A stretch of DNA of 64,000 nt from NCBI GenBank assembly GCA_010909165.1, contig MU008172.1, forward strand, positions 1,240,001-1,304,000, in the 5' to 3' direction. Positions 32,769 through 43,570 of this stretch are shown here, one piece after another. The number at the start of each line of letters is the position of its first letter. Position 1 is the stretch's first letter. The notes below the pieces were generated by a model. The model did not search any database and was not told the DNA's origin. It saw only the letters and a list, made by a program, of their open reading frames with translations. The position numbers were made by a program, and so were the translations under genes. The stretch comes from Anthoceros angustus. Lineage: Eukaryota > Streptophyta > Anthocerotopsida > Anthocerotales > Anthocerotaceae.

Positions 32769-34004
32769 TGGGAGGAAACCCCTGGCTTCCGAGATTCACC
32801 TCTAGTGGCCACACTTATCCCACTGTCTAAGTACAATAGGTTTCGTCCCATGAGACTCTTGTTTGTCGTGTCACCAACATCCAAGGCACAAACCACACGC
32901 CTCTTCACACCCCCAAGCTCCCTCACACACCGGAGCAACTTCAACTCACTCCATGCAGCAGCCCACGCCTCACCATGCCGCCTCCACAATCACCGCTTCT
33001 AGACCTACAACGACACCCTACGACTATAGGTCCACACCCCACGGCAAGAGGGTCACACGCACGAGGGACCCCCACGCTGCAACGCGACTTCACCACCCCG
33101 TGATCGCCCACTATTCCTTTCCCATCGCCTTCCCACAATTGGCACACCTCAACCACCAACTCGACACCACGCCACTCCCGTGACCGCCCGGCCGAATCAC
33201 CACTCCTGGACCTACAACGACATCCCATGCCGAGGGTCCCACTATGGCGGTAGGTCCACCGCTCACGCACAGGGACCTCACAACAGAAGGCCGACTTCTC
33301 CACCCCGTGATTTTGAGACCTTAGCCCAGCCACCCCCTGGGTTGTGCATTTGGGACCCTCCCTTAGGCTCGACTTGGGCCTTCTTCTTACTCCTAATCTC
33401 TACCTACTCCTCTACTCAACATTCACCCACATTCTCCTCAACACTCACCTCAACTCAACTCCTCATCCTCCTAATCTAACCTTACTTCAAGCTCACTGCC
33501 CTAGCTCGCCTTACGGCACAACCGCCTGGGTCCGCCAAGCCAACAAGTTCTTCCTGTGTTGCTATGAGTTTGCACCCGAGAACCTCCTGTGGAGTCTTTC
33601 CCCGTAGTCTACCCTCAAGCCGAGAGTTCCTTGGGCATCGCCACACCCAAAGCAAAGCAATTTCAAAGAACCATTCACAAGGGGAGCAACAGAGGCGCAA
33701 GGAGCGAGCCTCCGCCAAGCACTCCGACCGCCGCAAACTCCCTCTCTACCAACGCTAGCTTGCACGACGAACTTCCTTCACAAGGAGCAAAGGACTCATG
33801 AGGTAGGGAGCGCAAGACACGATAATTTTACTTCACAAGCTCCTCCTTTTATAGGGAGGTCCTCACACAGCCTCTCGGCGCGCCCTCTGCACCGCCTCAC
33901 TCTTATTTTAGTGTATCCTTGCGATTTTAAGTTCGACATCCAAGCATCTTGGGTAAAATTCTATTCTAGCAAACTTCACCTATGTGAGCCTTAATGGCTC
34001 TCCA
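32769..34004 (-). promoter_or_regulatory. LTR-1 end block with core promoter
   Basis: On the minus strand: CACATAGGTGAAGTTTGC, TAGAATAGAATTTTACC, ACCTCC-CTATAAAA-GGAGG (TATA within inverted CCTCC/GGAGG arms), GTGTCTTGCG, GAGTCCTTTGC and a long leader ending GGTTTCCTCCCA. Order and motifs match LTR-2/3/4, with substitutions in the arms that keep pairing. Confidence 0.65.
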
Positions 34005-36818
34005 ACATTCCTATCTAGCTAGTCAACACACCTCATCGGGTTGACAAGCATTAATGCCTCCTCCTAAAGAAAGTCTCCCCAAGCAATGAGCCACACTCCA
34101 AGCTACCACCAACCCCTTCAATTGCCTCTAGATCCCGACCGCCCGGTGATCCTACGGATGTAGGGCCACCCTCTACACCTCCTACGAGGGTCAACCTCTT
34201 ATGGCCCTACCGCCTCCACACTCCACCGCAAGAAGGTCTCCCGTGAGCGGATCTTGCTCCATGCCTTCCTCTTCCTCCTCCGAGTCATCCTCACGGCCTT
34301 CCATATACCGGATGTGTTGGGCTGTCCCATATGAATGCCAGTGCCTAGCAGCACCTTTCAAGCTCTTCGGCTCCCTAGCAACCAACTTGCCCTTCTTAGG
34401 TGCGCGCTTTCACCATCTTGTACCTTCAAAATAATCGCACAAACAAGACAAGCTTGGGCACGCCCACATGCTCGCTTTCCACCTAGTTGTCACCTCCTAC
34501 ACACAATTTAGATTTCTTCACTCACATAAAATCCACCAAGAGAGCAACTTCAGCCCTTTTCCACTTACTTCCTCTTCACTCCACAGTCCCACCTAGCTCA
34601 AACTTGATGTCCTCACACATACACTCCTTATGCGCCCAAATCCTCACTTGCAAGGTCCTAGGCACAAAAATTCAGCGCCTTGCTCTTCACAGCCAGTGCT
34701 TCAAATCTTCACACACAACTCCTTATGCACGCACACCTCCTTCTCCTGCACACACGGCACCTGCTTCCCACCAAGTCCTTGCTCTAGCTTTCCTGCAGCA
34801 TGCACAAGCTCTTCCTGCAATTCCTCGCAGCTTCCTAGGTGCCACTCCCTACACACCCCGCTTGCATGGCCACACCCTACACTACCTACCCCACATATTT
34901 ATGTGCTATTATTCCTAATATATCCTATTTATCCACAACCTTGCCTATGCCTTTTAGCAACTTCTAGGTTTGTACTTTATCCGGAAAGCTTGCATCCAAA
35001 AGCTTTCCAAGTATCCAAGTAGGGTGTCGACCCCACTCACGCCCACGAGGGAGACCTCACCACTCCTACTGAGGGAGACACTCATCCTACCCATCTACCT
35101 ACCTAACTAATGCCCGAGGAGCCCCCACCACATCCTACCCATGTAGGGCCACCGTCACTTCACCCATACTACCCGTGATCTCTATCCCTACTTGTGTTCC
35201 CTACCTTGCCTACCTTACATCTGGACACGCACCCATCCTCCCACTCCATCCCACCCACATACACAGGGACCCCCTACCCATGTAGGGTCCCCTGTTACCC
35301 TACTACTACTACGACCTGCCTACATGAGGGTGCACCTCTACCTAGGGGAGTGCCACCTCCCACTACCACCTACACCTCTCCATTCTCGAGGGCCACCTCG
35401 CCCTACACTGCCTGTAGGGGTGCACCTCCTCCCTACGTGAGGGAGTGCCATGCCACGCCCACTACCACCTACACCTTCTCCATTCTCGTAGGGGTGCCAT
35501 CGCCCCACACCCCTCCGAGGGGTGCACCTCCTCCTCGAGGGAGTGCCATGCTACGCCCAAGCCATACAGAGGGTGCACCACCCAAACACTCTCTGCTCCG
35601 CATCAAATATAACACCTCACACAAAAGGCCCCCATCTCGATCGATCCGCCCCTAGGACGCTTAACTTGGAGTTCTTACATTCCATTGTCCAACACACCAA
35701 TGGCTACACAACACTCAAGAATAAATGAGTTATTCCCCGTGAACTCCTCACACCTCAACAACATCTCGTATCAACCCTCCTTGCTACCCATTTCTCCTCG
35801 CCACCACAACGGCCTCCCTTCACTTTGACTTGCAGCCCCACCGCAAATTCCGCCATCATGATGCACACCGTGTGATCCTTCACCATGTTGCCCCACCGCA
35901 ACATCGCCTTCCTATGGTTTGGCCACACCTCATCTTGCAGCCCATCTACAAATTCAGCCGTGAGTGCCCTACCATGGCCTTTCCTAGTTCAACACACGGC
36001 CCTATCATGCCATCCTCCCATCGTGACTCCATTAAGAGCACTTCCATGTGCCTCACCGCCATGGCCTCCTCTTGCAACCCTTGTGGCTGCTCACCTCAAC
36101 ATGAGCTCCTCGCCTCCCATCCTTGCACCGATTGCTCCTCTCTCGCATGCCGAGCTCCCAACCTAGAGCCCCGCAGCAGATCCTGACAATTCCACCATTA
36201 CGCACTTGGCCCATCTTCCCGCAGCAACCCTTGCCACACATCTCTACCTAGCGCCCTCCATCGCAAAATCTCAGCAATATGAGCACCGCCCATGTCTCAC
36301 TTCTTCCACACGTGGCAAATTACTTTGCCTTCCCTCAAACTTGGTGGTGGCCCCAATAATCGTGCCTTTGCCTCGAAGCCTATCAACAGCTTGCAAAGAA
36401 CCTCAAGCTACTTCCTTGGCTTAATTGCCTTCACCCTTTTCCCACCGTGGTAGGAGCTACTCCACGCCCAGAGGTCATCAAAACGCTAGCTAGGCCGCCA
36501 CCTCACAGTGGTAGGACATTCTCCCACCCATACCCATGGGGTAGGAGTTCTCCACTTAGCCCCACCGTGGTAGGAGTTTCTCCGGGTAGGATACCTCCAC
36601 CACGTAGGACATCTCCACACATATGTCTCCTACCCTCCTCACTAGAAGGTCATTTCGATCCGCTTTTCCCTAAGTATCCTCTCCGCCTCCCGACAAAGAT
36701 CCTACATCTTCAATCGAACAAAAACATTTCAGATGTTTCCACCAAACCATTTCTATCAAAAGCATTCTTGACCAAAAACAACTCACTTAAACCATGCCCA
36801 AATCCTTTATGCTCCACA
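34005..36818 (-). other. LTR-1 upstream block with ORF remnants
   Basis: Corresponds to the ORF-bearing part of LTR-2 and LTR-3, but no long frame with the conserved IHLRPS peptide survives. Long plus-strand frames here (34487-34918, 34630-35022, 35194-35655) are Pro/Thr/His-rich shadows of the repetitive minus sequence. Palindromic CTAC/GTAG motifs are frequent at 35020-35560 and 36440-36610. Confidence 0.5.
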
Positions 36819-36823
36819 CAACA

Positions 36824-38150
36824 TCACTATATATGTTAATAACAAAAGTTATTTTCAATCATACTCACCAACCATGTGGCACCAAGTCGTCCTCTTGGGA
36901 GATGATCACAACCTCGCCTATCGAAGGTACGGTTACATTGACCGACATGTGATTCGGACAAGTCCTTCACCTCCACCAAGTACTCCATGTTCCATTAATG
37001 TGCAAGAATTTATTATCATTGCAAGTATTTGTCAAACCCATTCCATGTGTGACCCTTTTACGATAGTTGCTTTCTCTCTCATGTAGGTGATAGCAATCAT
37101 ATTATTTGTAGTGGTACTTTAGAAGATGGCCTTTATAGATTGTCCATCTAGTAGGAGGTCAACAATGCTTATGTCACCGCTCTTCTCCCAAAGTCCCCTC
37201 CATCAATGTTATGGCATTGTCGCCTTGGTCACCCAAATAGTCAAAAACTCACCCGGATGTCTAAGGAAACTTTTACGAAACCCATGTCTTGCAAATGTTG
37301 GGCATTTATCACAGTGCGAAACTTGTGTCCTCACAAAGCGTCACCAAGAGCCTTTTAAAACAAATCTCCACAAAGGGCAAAGAAACCTTTAGAGATAGTG
37401 CATACGACATCCGTGGACCTCTATCTACATCTTCCTTTAGTGGAAGTAGGTATTTTTGACTTTTATAGATGATTTTTCCGTTTGTCTCCTCCTATGTCTT
37501 GCAACACAAGTCCGATGCTTTTCAATTTTTCAAAGATTATATGAAATGGGCGAGAGACTGATTGCAAACGAAAACATTACGCTCGACAATGGAGGTGAAT
37601 TTACATCTAAGATTTGAGGAGTTTTGTCGAGCGTAAGGTATTGCTCAACAACTCACCGTTGTCTATACTCCTCAACAAAATGGGATATAAAATAAAAATC
37701 TGCGTAAGAGATAACGTTGCTTATTAACACAGCCAAGTTGCCTAAGGTTTATTGGGTGAGGCCCTTCACCGAACCTATCTTATCAATCGCTTATCCAAGA
37801 CACGGCATGACGCCTTATGAAGCGTTATTGGCAAGAAACCGTCCATTGATCATCTTCGTATTTTTGGATCACCGCATATGTTTTCATTCCTAAAGCATTA
37901 CGTAAGAAGTTGGATCCCAAGGCAGCCAAGTATCTTTTCATAGGATATCAAGGCATTAAAGGGTATAAGTTATATAACCCTTCAACAAGACAACTTCTTT
38001 ATGCTCGGAGTGTTACATTCCATGAGTCTTACCTCTTTTCTCCAAGGGAGTTGAAGTCGTTGACTCCCGATGATGCTAATGATTTTTCTACATTTGATGA
38101 TCCTAATCCCCTTCCTTTCCTTGTCCCTACTCCTCGTGTTCCTTGTTGAC
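36824..38150 (+). pseudogene. Copia-3 protease end, pre-integrase and integrase, degraded
   Basis: Resumes with a protease-side WHQVVLLGDDHNLAY (about 36874), matching LGDDHNL of Copia-1. Then come CETCVLTKRHQEPF (integrase zinc-finger Cys pair), eroded core motifs (a GDFSVC-like region near 37460-37480; AQQLTVVYTPQQNG near 37640-37690) and the C-terminus DPKAAKYLFIGYQGIKGYKLYNP (37910-38149). At least six frameshifts or stops are visible by comparison with Copia-1. Confidence 0.85.
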
Positions 38151-38219
38151 CCCATGTGCGGAGGAGGAGGAGCCTCTTCCACCTTCATCCGATCCCCTTG
38201 AGGCCATTTCGGAAGATGC

Positions 38220-39700
38220 TATACCTCCGCTCAAGATGATAATGATCGGTTGGAAGTCGATAATCAAGAAATGGATCCCTTAGAACAAGAAGATGAACCA
38301 GTTCCTGTGGAAGACACACCTGCACCAAGGTACAACCTTAGATCACGTCCACTCATCTCTGGCCCTGCTGGTTGGAAAGAACCCCCTTTGGGATACCTTG
38401 CTATTTTTCCTGATTCTAATTCTCCTGAGTCCCTTTATAATCAAGCTGTGTATGCAGCCACTGTAGACTTAGAAGAGCCTCTTACCCTAAAACAAGCCTT
38501 CTCTTCTCCCTCCAAACATCTATGGAAGGAAGCTGTAGATTCAGAGTATAATTCCCTCATTAGTAATTCTACATGGGAATTAGTTGAACCTCCTAAGGGT
38601 AGAAAAATAGTAACCAGCAAATGGGTATTTAAGATAAAGAGAAAAGGAGATGGATCCGGAAAGGTATAAAGCACGCCTAGTTGCTAGAGGTTTTACCCAA
38701 ATCGGACTAGACTATATACCTTGGGCCACTTATGCTCAGTAGCCAAGTTTGCCACTCTTCGCATGATCTTCGCTATATGTGCCCAAGACGATCTTGAACT
38801 TCATATGATGGATGTGAAGACAGACATATTTGTATGGGCGCTTGAAAGAAGAAATATACATGAAGCAACCCGAGGGTTATGAAGTAAAGGCAAGGAGCAT
38901 TTAGTATGTAAATTGATCAAGGGTCTATATGGACTCAAGCAATCCGGCAAAATTGGAACTTGACCATCCATATACAACTCTCGAATAAGGGATTTAAGCA
39001 AAGTAAAGGCGATGCTTGCTTATATATTTACCTTAAGGAAATGATATATTTTACCTTCTATTATACGTCGATGACGTCTTTATGGCAACAAACTCTCTTA
39101 TTCTCCTAGCTGAGATAAAAGCATGGCTTCGGACATTATATGAAATGACCGACCTGGGAGAAATGAATTATGCACTTGGTGTAAATATTATCCGCGATAG
39201 GAGTAATAAAAAGTGAGCATAGTTCAAACCAAGTATATAAAGGAGAGTTTAGCAAAATTTGGAATGGAAGATGCAAAGCGCACCCACACCTTTGCTAGTG
39301 GCATGGCTTACTCGATATGAGTCCTAAGAGTGCTCAAGAGAAAATGGAGATGGCATCCGTCCCATATCGACGTCTTCACTCATATTTAAGCAATTTTACT
39401 AGACACGATATTTCTTTTGAAGTCGGTTCACTCACGCTTTTGGAGAACCCCGACATCAACGGATGTCGTTAAGCGTATTTTTCGATACCTTAAAGGGACT
39501 ATGCAAACAGGTGACATTTAAGCATACACCAGCAATCAAAACATTAACACTTACGGCATATGCCGATCTTATTATGGTGATCCCGATACTCAAAAATCCG
39601 TATCGTTATGTTTTACTTCTTGGAGGAGCTCCAATATCATGGTCGAGTAAGAAACAGCCTTTTGCATTTGCCTAATCAATCAATATAGAGTACTAACATC
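38220..39700 (+). pseudogene. Copia-3 linker and reverse transcriptase, degraded
   Basis: The linker and N-terminal RT are open at 38250-38669: PAPRYNLRSR, WELVEPPKGRK, SKWVFKIKRKGDG. A frameshift follows. Remaining motifs in scattered frames are ARLVARGFTQIG-like (about 38670), MDVKTD (about 38810), LYGLKQSGK (about 38925), LLYVDDVF (about 39058; the YVDD site is kept) and MGEMNYALGVNI. Copia-1 is the closest comparison in this window. Confidence 0.88.
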
Positions 39701-39735
39701 TATTTCCAAGGATATAGTATGGTCTAGGCTAATTT

Positions 39736-39960
39736 TGAGTGAACTTAATCACCCTCAAGAAACCCAACATCTCTTTTAGTGATAGTCGAGCCATAGCACT
39801 TGCTAGAAACCTTTTCCATTCCAACCAAACACATAGTGTTGAGTATCACTATATCGTAGAGAAGTTGGAAGATAACACTATAGATATCACTTATATACCA
39901 ACACAAAACAATCCATTGATTTGTTAACTAAGTCATTAGGGAGAGATTTGCATTTAAGAC
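39736..39960 (+). pseudogene. Copia-3 RNase H remnant
   Basis: The frame 39739-39927 contains ISFSDSRAIALARNLFHSN, HSVEYHYIVEKLE and IDITYIPTQNN, the plant copia RNase H pattern (DN-x-SAI-x-LA ... H-x-E-x-x-YH ... YIPT). The catalytic Asp region survives as SDSRAIA. Copia-1 lacks this domain. Confidence 0.85.
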
Positions 39961-40490
39961 ACATGAAAATGTTAGGTATTCAAGAGGTTTAAGTCACCTA
40001 GCTAGTATGTGTCAATGTATTTTCTATAGTCCACACATCTTGTCTAGCATAGAAATTTCCTCTCCTAACTCTATGTAGTCCTCCCGCATCGCTTATCCTC
40101 TCTTTCTAATACCCGGAAGGATCCTACAATACACACCATGGGTTATAAAGTGAAAATGATGAAAAGATAGTACTTAAGTCGTTAGTTACTTACGTACAAG
40201 TGTTTGGTGTGTCCTTCATATTTTTCACATGGGGAAGCACTTAACCACATCATCTTAATCCTCTCTTTTCACATACATACTCCATGGGAACTTCATGGTC
40301 ATCCTTTCCTCCGGAAGAACCAAGTAGGTTGCCTTGCATAAGTTTCAGGTGTAGGAACTAGGAATTTTCCTTTTGCACTTGCTCTCTCTGAGTAGGTCGT
40401 AGAGGTAGGGCAAATCTCACATGGCTTGTGCCCACACTCTTATCTACACCGCAAAATAGGTAGATATTATTAGGAAAATGTTAGTTTAGT
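39961..40490 (+). other. Copia-3 region after RNase H, non-coding
   Basis: About 530 bases after the pol end with no recognisable frame. It probably represents the 3' untranslated part before the unassigned block. Confidence 0.5.
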
Positions 40491-41640
40491 TTACGGTTTT
40501 TGGTATCATCTTTCCTACTCACTCCTTGGCTCTTCTCATTGCTGCTATTACATCCTCTATGCGCCATTTACACAAGGATGTGATCTCCAGCTTGGGCTAC
40601 CCTCACAAATAGCTTGAGGTCTCTTGGTTTTATAGAGTCCTCGACTCTTCCGAATCTTCATTCATTTTGAAGTCATCATATTCGGCCTCGATTGGTGATG
40701 CTTTTATCGGATTATCTACATCCATATTTATTAGCATTTTATGCACTCAAAATTTTATGCAATTTATTTTGCAATTTATTGACTTACCAACTTTGACTTC
40801 TCTCACAACGACCTTGGATTTTTCCATGAGCGCCCGCACACCGTGGATATCATCCTCTTCATCGGTATGTCATCACTCTTGCAATAGGACGCACTGCAAG
40901 AAATTCGATCAAGTTTGGGTCATCCGGTTCCTCCCAAGATCCGATAATGTCGGTACAACTTCATCCGGTACAAGTGGTGCACGGGCTGCACGTTTTCCTT
41001 CTTCTTTCTTCCGCAAGTATCCTCCTTCCGCCAAGTGCTTGTTTGATTTTATCGACCCATGTTTCTGCCTCACGAGTACGACCCTCCACTCCAATCAATC
41101 AGATATTTATCAAAACTCCAGCAATTTATTTAGCAATTTTCAGCAATTTATTTCAGCTATTTCCAGCATATAAATCCAGCAAATATTTCAAAATTTGATT
41201 CGAGCACCTTATGCGCGACGGCACGGCTGGATTCTCGCCAAATTTTCGCTATTTTCTCACCGATCTTGGCAACAGTTAGCGACGGCGATTTGATCGCTGG
41301 ATCAGATCATCGGTGCGAAATTTTGGAGTGATGGATCGGCATCGGATCCGGTATGATGGCGCGAGGTCGATGGCGCGATGGATGGCGCGAGTGGATGGCG
41401 CGCGGTCGGATGGCGCCCACCGATCGAGATCGAGGCGCAGATCTCGAGGATTGAGGCACCCGAGGTGCGCGGAGCCGGCGCGGGGAGAAGACGGTTTTGT
41501 CTCCGTCAGAAATCCGGAAGGCGCGGCGGCTAACGCCAGAACCGCCCCTACCCGCTCACAGGCGCGAGAGGGGCCGTTGCTTATTTATAGGCCCAAATGG
41601 GCCTATCTGTTTTAGCTTTTATTTATAGGCCATTTTGTGG
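40490..41640 (-). other. Unassigned block with its own minus-strand promoter-like start
   Basis: Composition differs from Copia-3: GC-rich at about 41210-41580, with GATGGCGCG repeats at about 41350-41420 and CAGCAATTTA repeats at about 41120-41150. On the minus strand, GGCCTATAAATAAGC lies beside a 7-bp-arm palindrome AGGCCCA/TGGGCCT (41589-41604). It is followed by about 500 bp and then a short frame with EAETWVDKIKQAL, vaguely like the start of a gag. A minus frame at 40909-41094 and a plus frame at 40667-41173 overlap it; neither is convincing. It may be a separate inserted element, but no ends or target duplication were found. Confidence 0.4.
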
Positions 41641-41821
41641 CCCGTCTATTTTGTTTTTCCATTTTCTTTATGCCTATATTAAGTCCTTATTTATGACTTG
41701 ATTATATGTTAGATGCTTAAGTTTTTAAGACCTTTTCTTAAGCGGATAACTTTAGGTTTAGTGGGAGCCTATTTAACATTTAGGCCTCATTTTAAAGGCT
41801 AGACTTCACCCCTATATTCAT

Positions 41822-41833
41822 AGTGAGTGGGAG
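41822..41833 (+). promoter_or_regulatory. Copia-3 polypurine tract
   Basis: AGTGAGTGGGAG directly precedes the 3' LTR TG at 41834. The purine-rich run at this exact place would prime plus-strand cDNA synthesis. Confidence 0.75.
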
Positions 41834-42092
41834 TGATGAAATAGGTCTAGATTAGGGCACTATTCATTAGGGCCTCATAACTTAAACATTATTATTTACC
41901 TAGGGTTATTTAGGTAGTTAGTAGTTATATTAGTTATATTGGTTACAACAACTTACGGTTGCAACTACTTATGGTTGCAACCACTTATGGTTGTAACCAC
42001 CAACTACCCAGCCTATTTAAAGGCTTGTACTTTACTCATTAACACTTACATTGTTTCTTCTTCTTCTAATCTAAGAGCCACGATTCCTCATC
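41834..42092 (+). repeat. Copia-3 3' LTR
   Basis: Matches the 5' LTR base for base over most of its length. Main differences are one extra ACTTATGGTTG(C)AACC unit, small indels and a damaged terminal CA. The AGCCT-ATTTAA-AGGCT core is at 42010-42025. High LTR similarity suggests a fairly recent insertion, in contrast to the heavily broken interior. Confidence 0.92.
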
Positions 42093-42599
42093 GCAAGACG
42101 TGATACTTTACTTGTGAAATCCTCCTAGGAGGCCTTCCACATACAACCTCCCTTGGGTGACCCCTACCGCAGGTCACCTTTTCCAATTTTCTATTATTTC
42201 CTACCGCCAAGATTTAATGTCCGCACCTAAGTCTATTGTCCGATCCTTGGTAAATTCTATTCTAGTAACTTCACCTAAGACCATCCTTAAGGATGTCGTT
42301 ACACCACATCCTTCTATTCTTCTACCAAAGCATTTATGGTCATTGACCATTCTTAGTCCGTCTTCACCTTGGGTGGCCGTGGTGGATTGGCTCCCTCGCC
42401 TCCTTTTGCTCTTGCCCCTTCCCGATCTTGTCGCCTTCCTAATGTGTGGGGCAAGTACAATCTGCCCTTCCTCCATCTCCGCGGCGCCGATTCTCTGTCC
42501 CCCAATCGCGCCCCTCCGGCACCTAGCGCCTTTTCTCCTCCGCTGGTCGCGCCCGTTCATCGGCACCCTACCGCGGTAGTCGGCGGACTAAGGGGTGTG

Positions 42600-43400
42600 A
42601 CTTCATGGTAGTCGCCCTATCTCCTTCTTTTCTCCTCTCCTTGTCTGGGTCAGATCTTGCTCCTTTCCTTGTTTGATTTGTCCATACCTATCACGCATCT
42701 TCAAAGGTTCTTCATCCCCATTACCATGATCTCTTCTAATCTCCTTGGGCCTTGACCTCCTCTTGGAACCTCCTTTGTTCCTTCTCCTCCCTTGCTCGTG
42801 GGGTGAGAACTTCTCACCCTCCTGCCTTCCTCGGCGGTCCCCCGTTAGTCTCCTCGGTGGGGTTGTCTCCCACCCCTCCTCCTCGGGGGATACTCTGACC
42901 CCGGCTCCTTCATCCTCGGCCTTGGCCGACTCCCCAGCAGCCCCGCCCACGCCTACCCGGTATGGCGGACTGCGTATGTGTCTACCACGGTAGTCTGGCG
43001 GACTACCGTGGTAGTCACCACTGGTGGTTGACCCCGGAGGTGGGCTTTCCCCCTCCTTGCTCTGCGCCACCTTCTACCTTTGGCGCTCACGGCCGCTCCC
43101 TCACGACTCCTCAGTTCCTCGGAGTCCATTTGTGATGGCCTCATCAAAATCGGAGGCCTCACAGGCACTTTTGCACTCCTTTGTCATCATCATGAGGACC
43201 CAATGTCCTCCTCTTGGCCAAACGCAAGATCTCATTGTTGGCCTTCAAAATTCTATTGTGGAGGTGAGCCCCAAGCTATGATATTGCATTTGGAGATCAT
43301 CAACTCGTGGCCACTCTCCATCTTCACACCTACCTTTGTAGGCGTCCCTTGAGGTGGTCAATTCCCCACCTTGACATGGAGGGTCACATTCTCCTCCCTT
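42600..43400 (-). pseudogene. Giant-LTR ORF, acidic coiled-coil part (LTR-3)
   Basis: Minus sequence here corresponds to the plus ORF in LTR-4 (48782-49384). Matching stretches are the GGCAATTGACCACC-type region, the LGPHDDDRKELQ-type region and the following TTVV palindromes, with frameshifts. The frame 42603-43070 (minus) covers the tail (RRNKGGSKRRSRPKEIRRDHGNG, then MRDRYGQIKQGKEQ). Confidence 0.5.
42982..43014. repeat. Perfect 14-bp-arm hairpin in LTR-3
   Basis: CTACCACGGTAGTC (42982-42995), loop TGGCG, GACTACCGTGGTAG (43001-43014). Each arm also contains the small palindrome CTACC-AC-GGTAG. Related hairpins occur in LTR-2 (22288-22318, 22744-22772) and LTR-4 (49353-49382). Confidence 0.9.
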
Positions 43401-43570
43401 GCTTCCTTAATTTGGTGGCCATTTACTGAAGGGCATAGTCCGCCTAAAATCGCGCCTCACCACCAAAGATTCTGCACCACCTTCTTGTGATGCTCCTCCT
43501 CTTGGAACCTCCTTTGTTCCTTCCTCCATTTGCTTGGCAAGTTCCTTCTCCACTTGCCAAGCACTTCCCT

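Larger units (their letters stand above)
32769..36818 (-). mobile_element. LTR-1: solo giant LTR (4,050 bp) in Copia-3 protease
   Basis: TG...CA ends plus a perfect CAACA duplication define it as one integrated unit. In minus orientation it starts TGTGGAGCATAAAGGATTTG (LTR-3: TGTGGAATATAAAAGTTTG). It keeps the middle region homologous to LTR-2 (GCAAGAGGAGGCCATGGC, GGCATGATAGGGCCGTGT), a palindrome-rich section (about 34140-35560 and 36440-36610), and from about 34004 to 32769 the end block with the TATA hairpin near 33841-33857. No gag, pol, primer site or second LTR is inside. This copy is diverged from the other three and represents a separate subfamily. Confidence 0.82.
32764..36823. repeat. 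5-bp target-site duplication CAACA flanking the solo LTR
   Basis: CAACA at 32764-32768 directly precedes TG (32769), and CAACA at 36819-36823 directly follows CA (36818). Removing the insert and one CAACA rejoins Copia-3 sequence collinear with the Copia-1 protease region. The site falls within codons equivalent to the DSGATS active-site motif. Confidence 0.9.
30758..42092 (+). mobile_element. Copia-3: Ty1/copia element with both LTRs, inserted in LTR-3
   Basis: Direct LTRs of about 242 bp (30758-30999) and about 259 bp (41834-42092) start TGATAAAATAGG / TGATGAAATAGG and end CATCA / CATC. A perfect PBS (TGGTATCAGAGC, 31000-31011) and a purine tract (GTGAGTGGGAG) are present. Internal order: pre-gag remnant, gag, protease, integrase, RT, RNase H. 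A 4,050-bp solo LTR (32769-36818) and an unassigned GC-rich block (about 40490-41640) inflate its length; without them it is about 6.1 kb. The left flank GCGCA and right flank GCAAG suggest a target duplication damaged by a small deletion. Confidence 0.93.

Noticed and set aside
34487-35655. Pro/Thr/His-rich plus-strand frames that could be taken for a cell-wall protein
   Set aside because: They are the complement of the repetitive, palindrome-rich part of LTR-1, whose sense strand is minus. There is no signal peptide or regular Ser-Pro repeat.
40667-41173. 168-residue plus frame as an extra Copia-3 (env-like) protein
   Set aside because: It has no membrane segment or signal peptide, contains low-complexity CAGCAATTTA repeats at its end, and the minus strand here is more gene-like.
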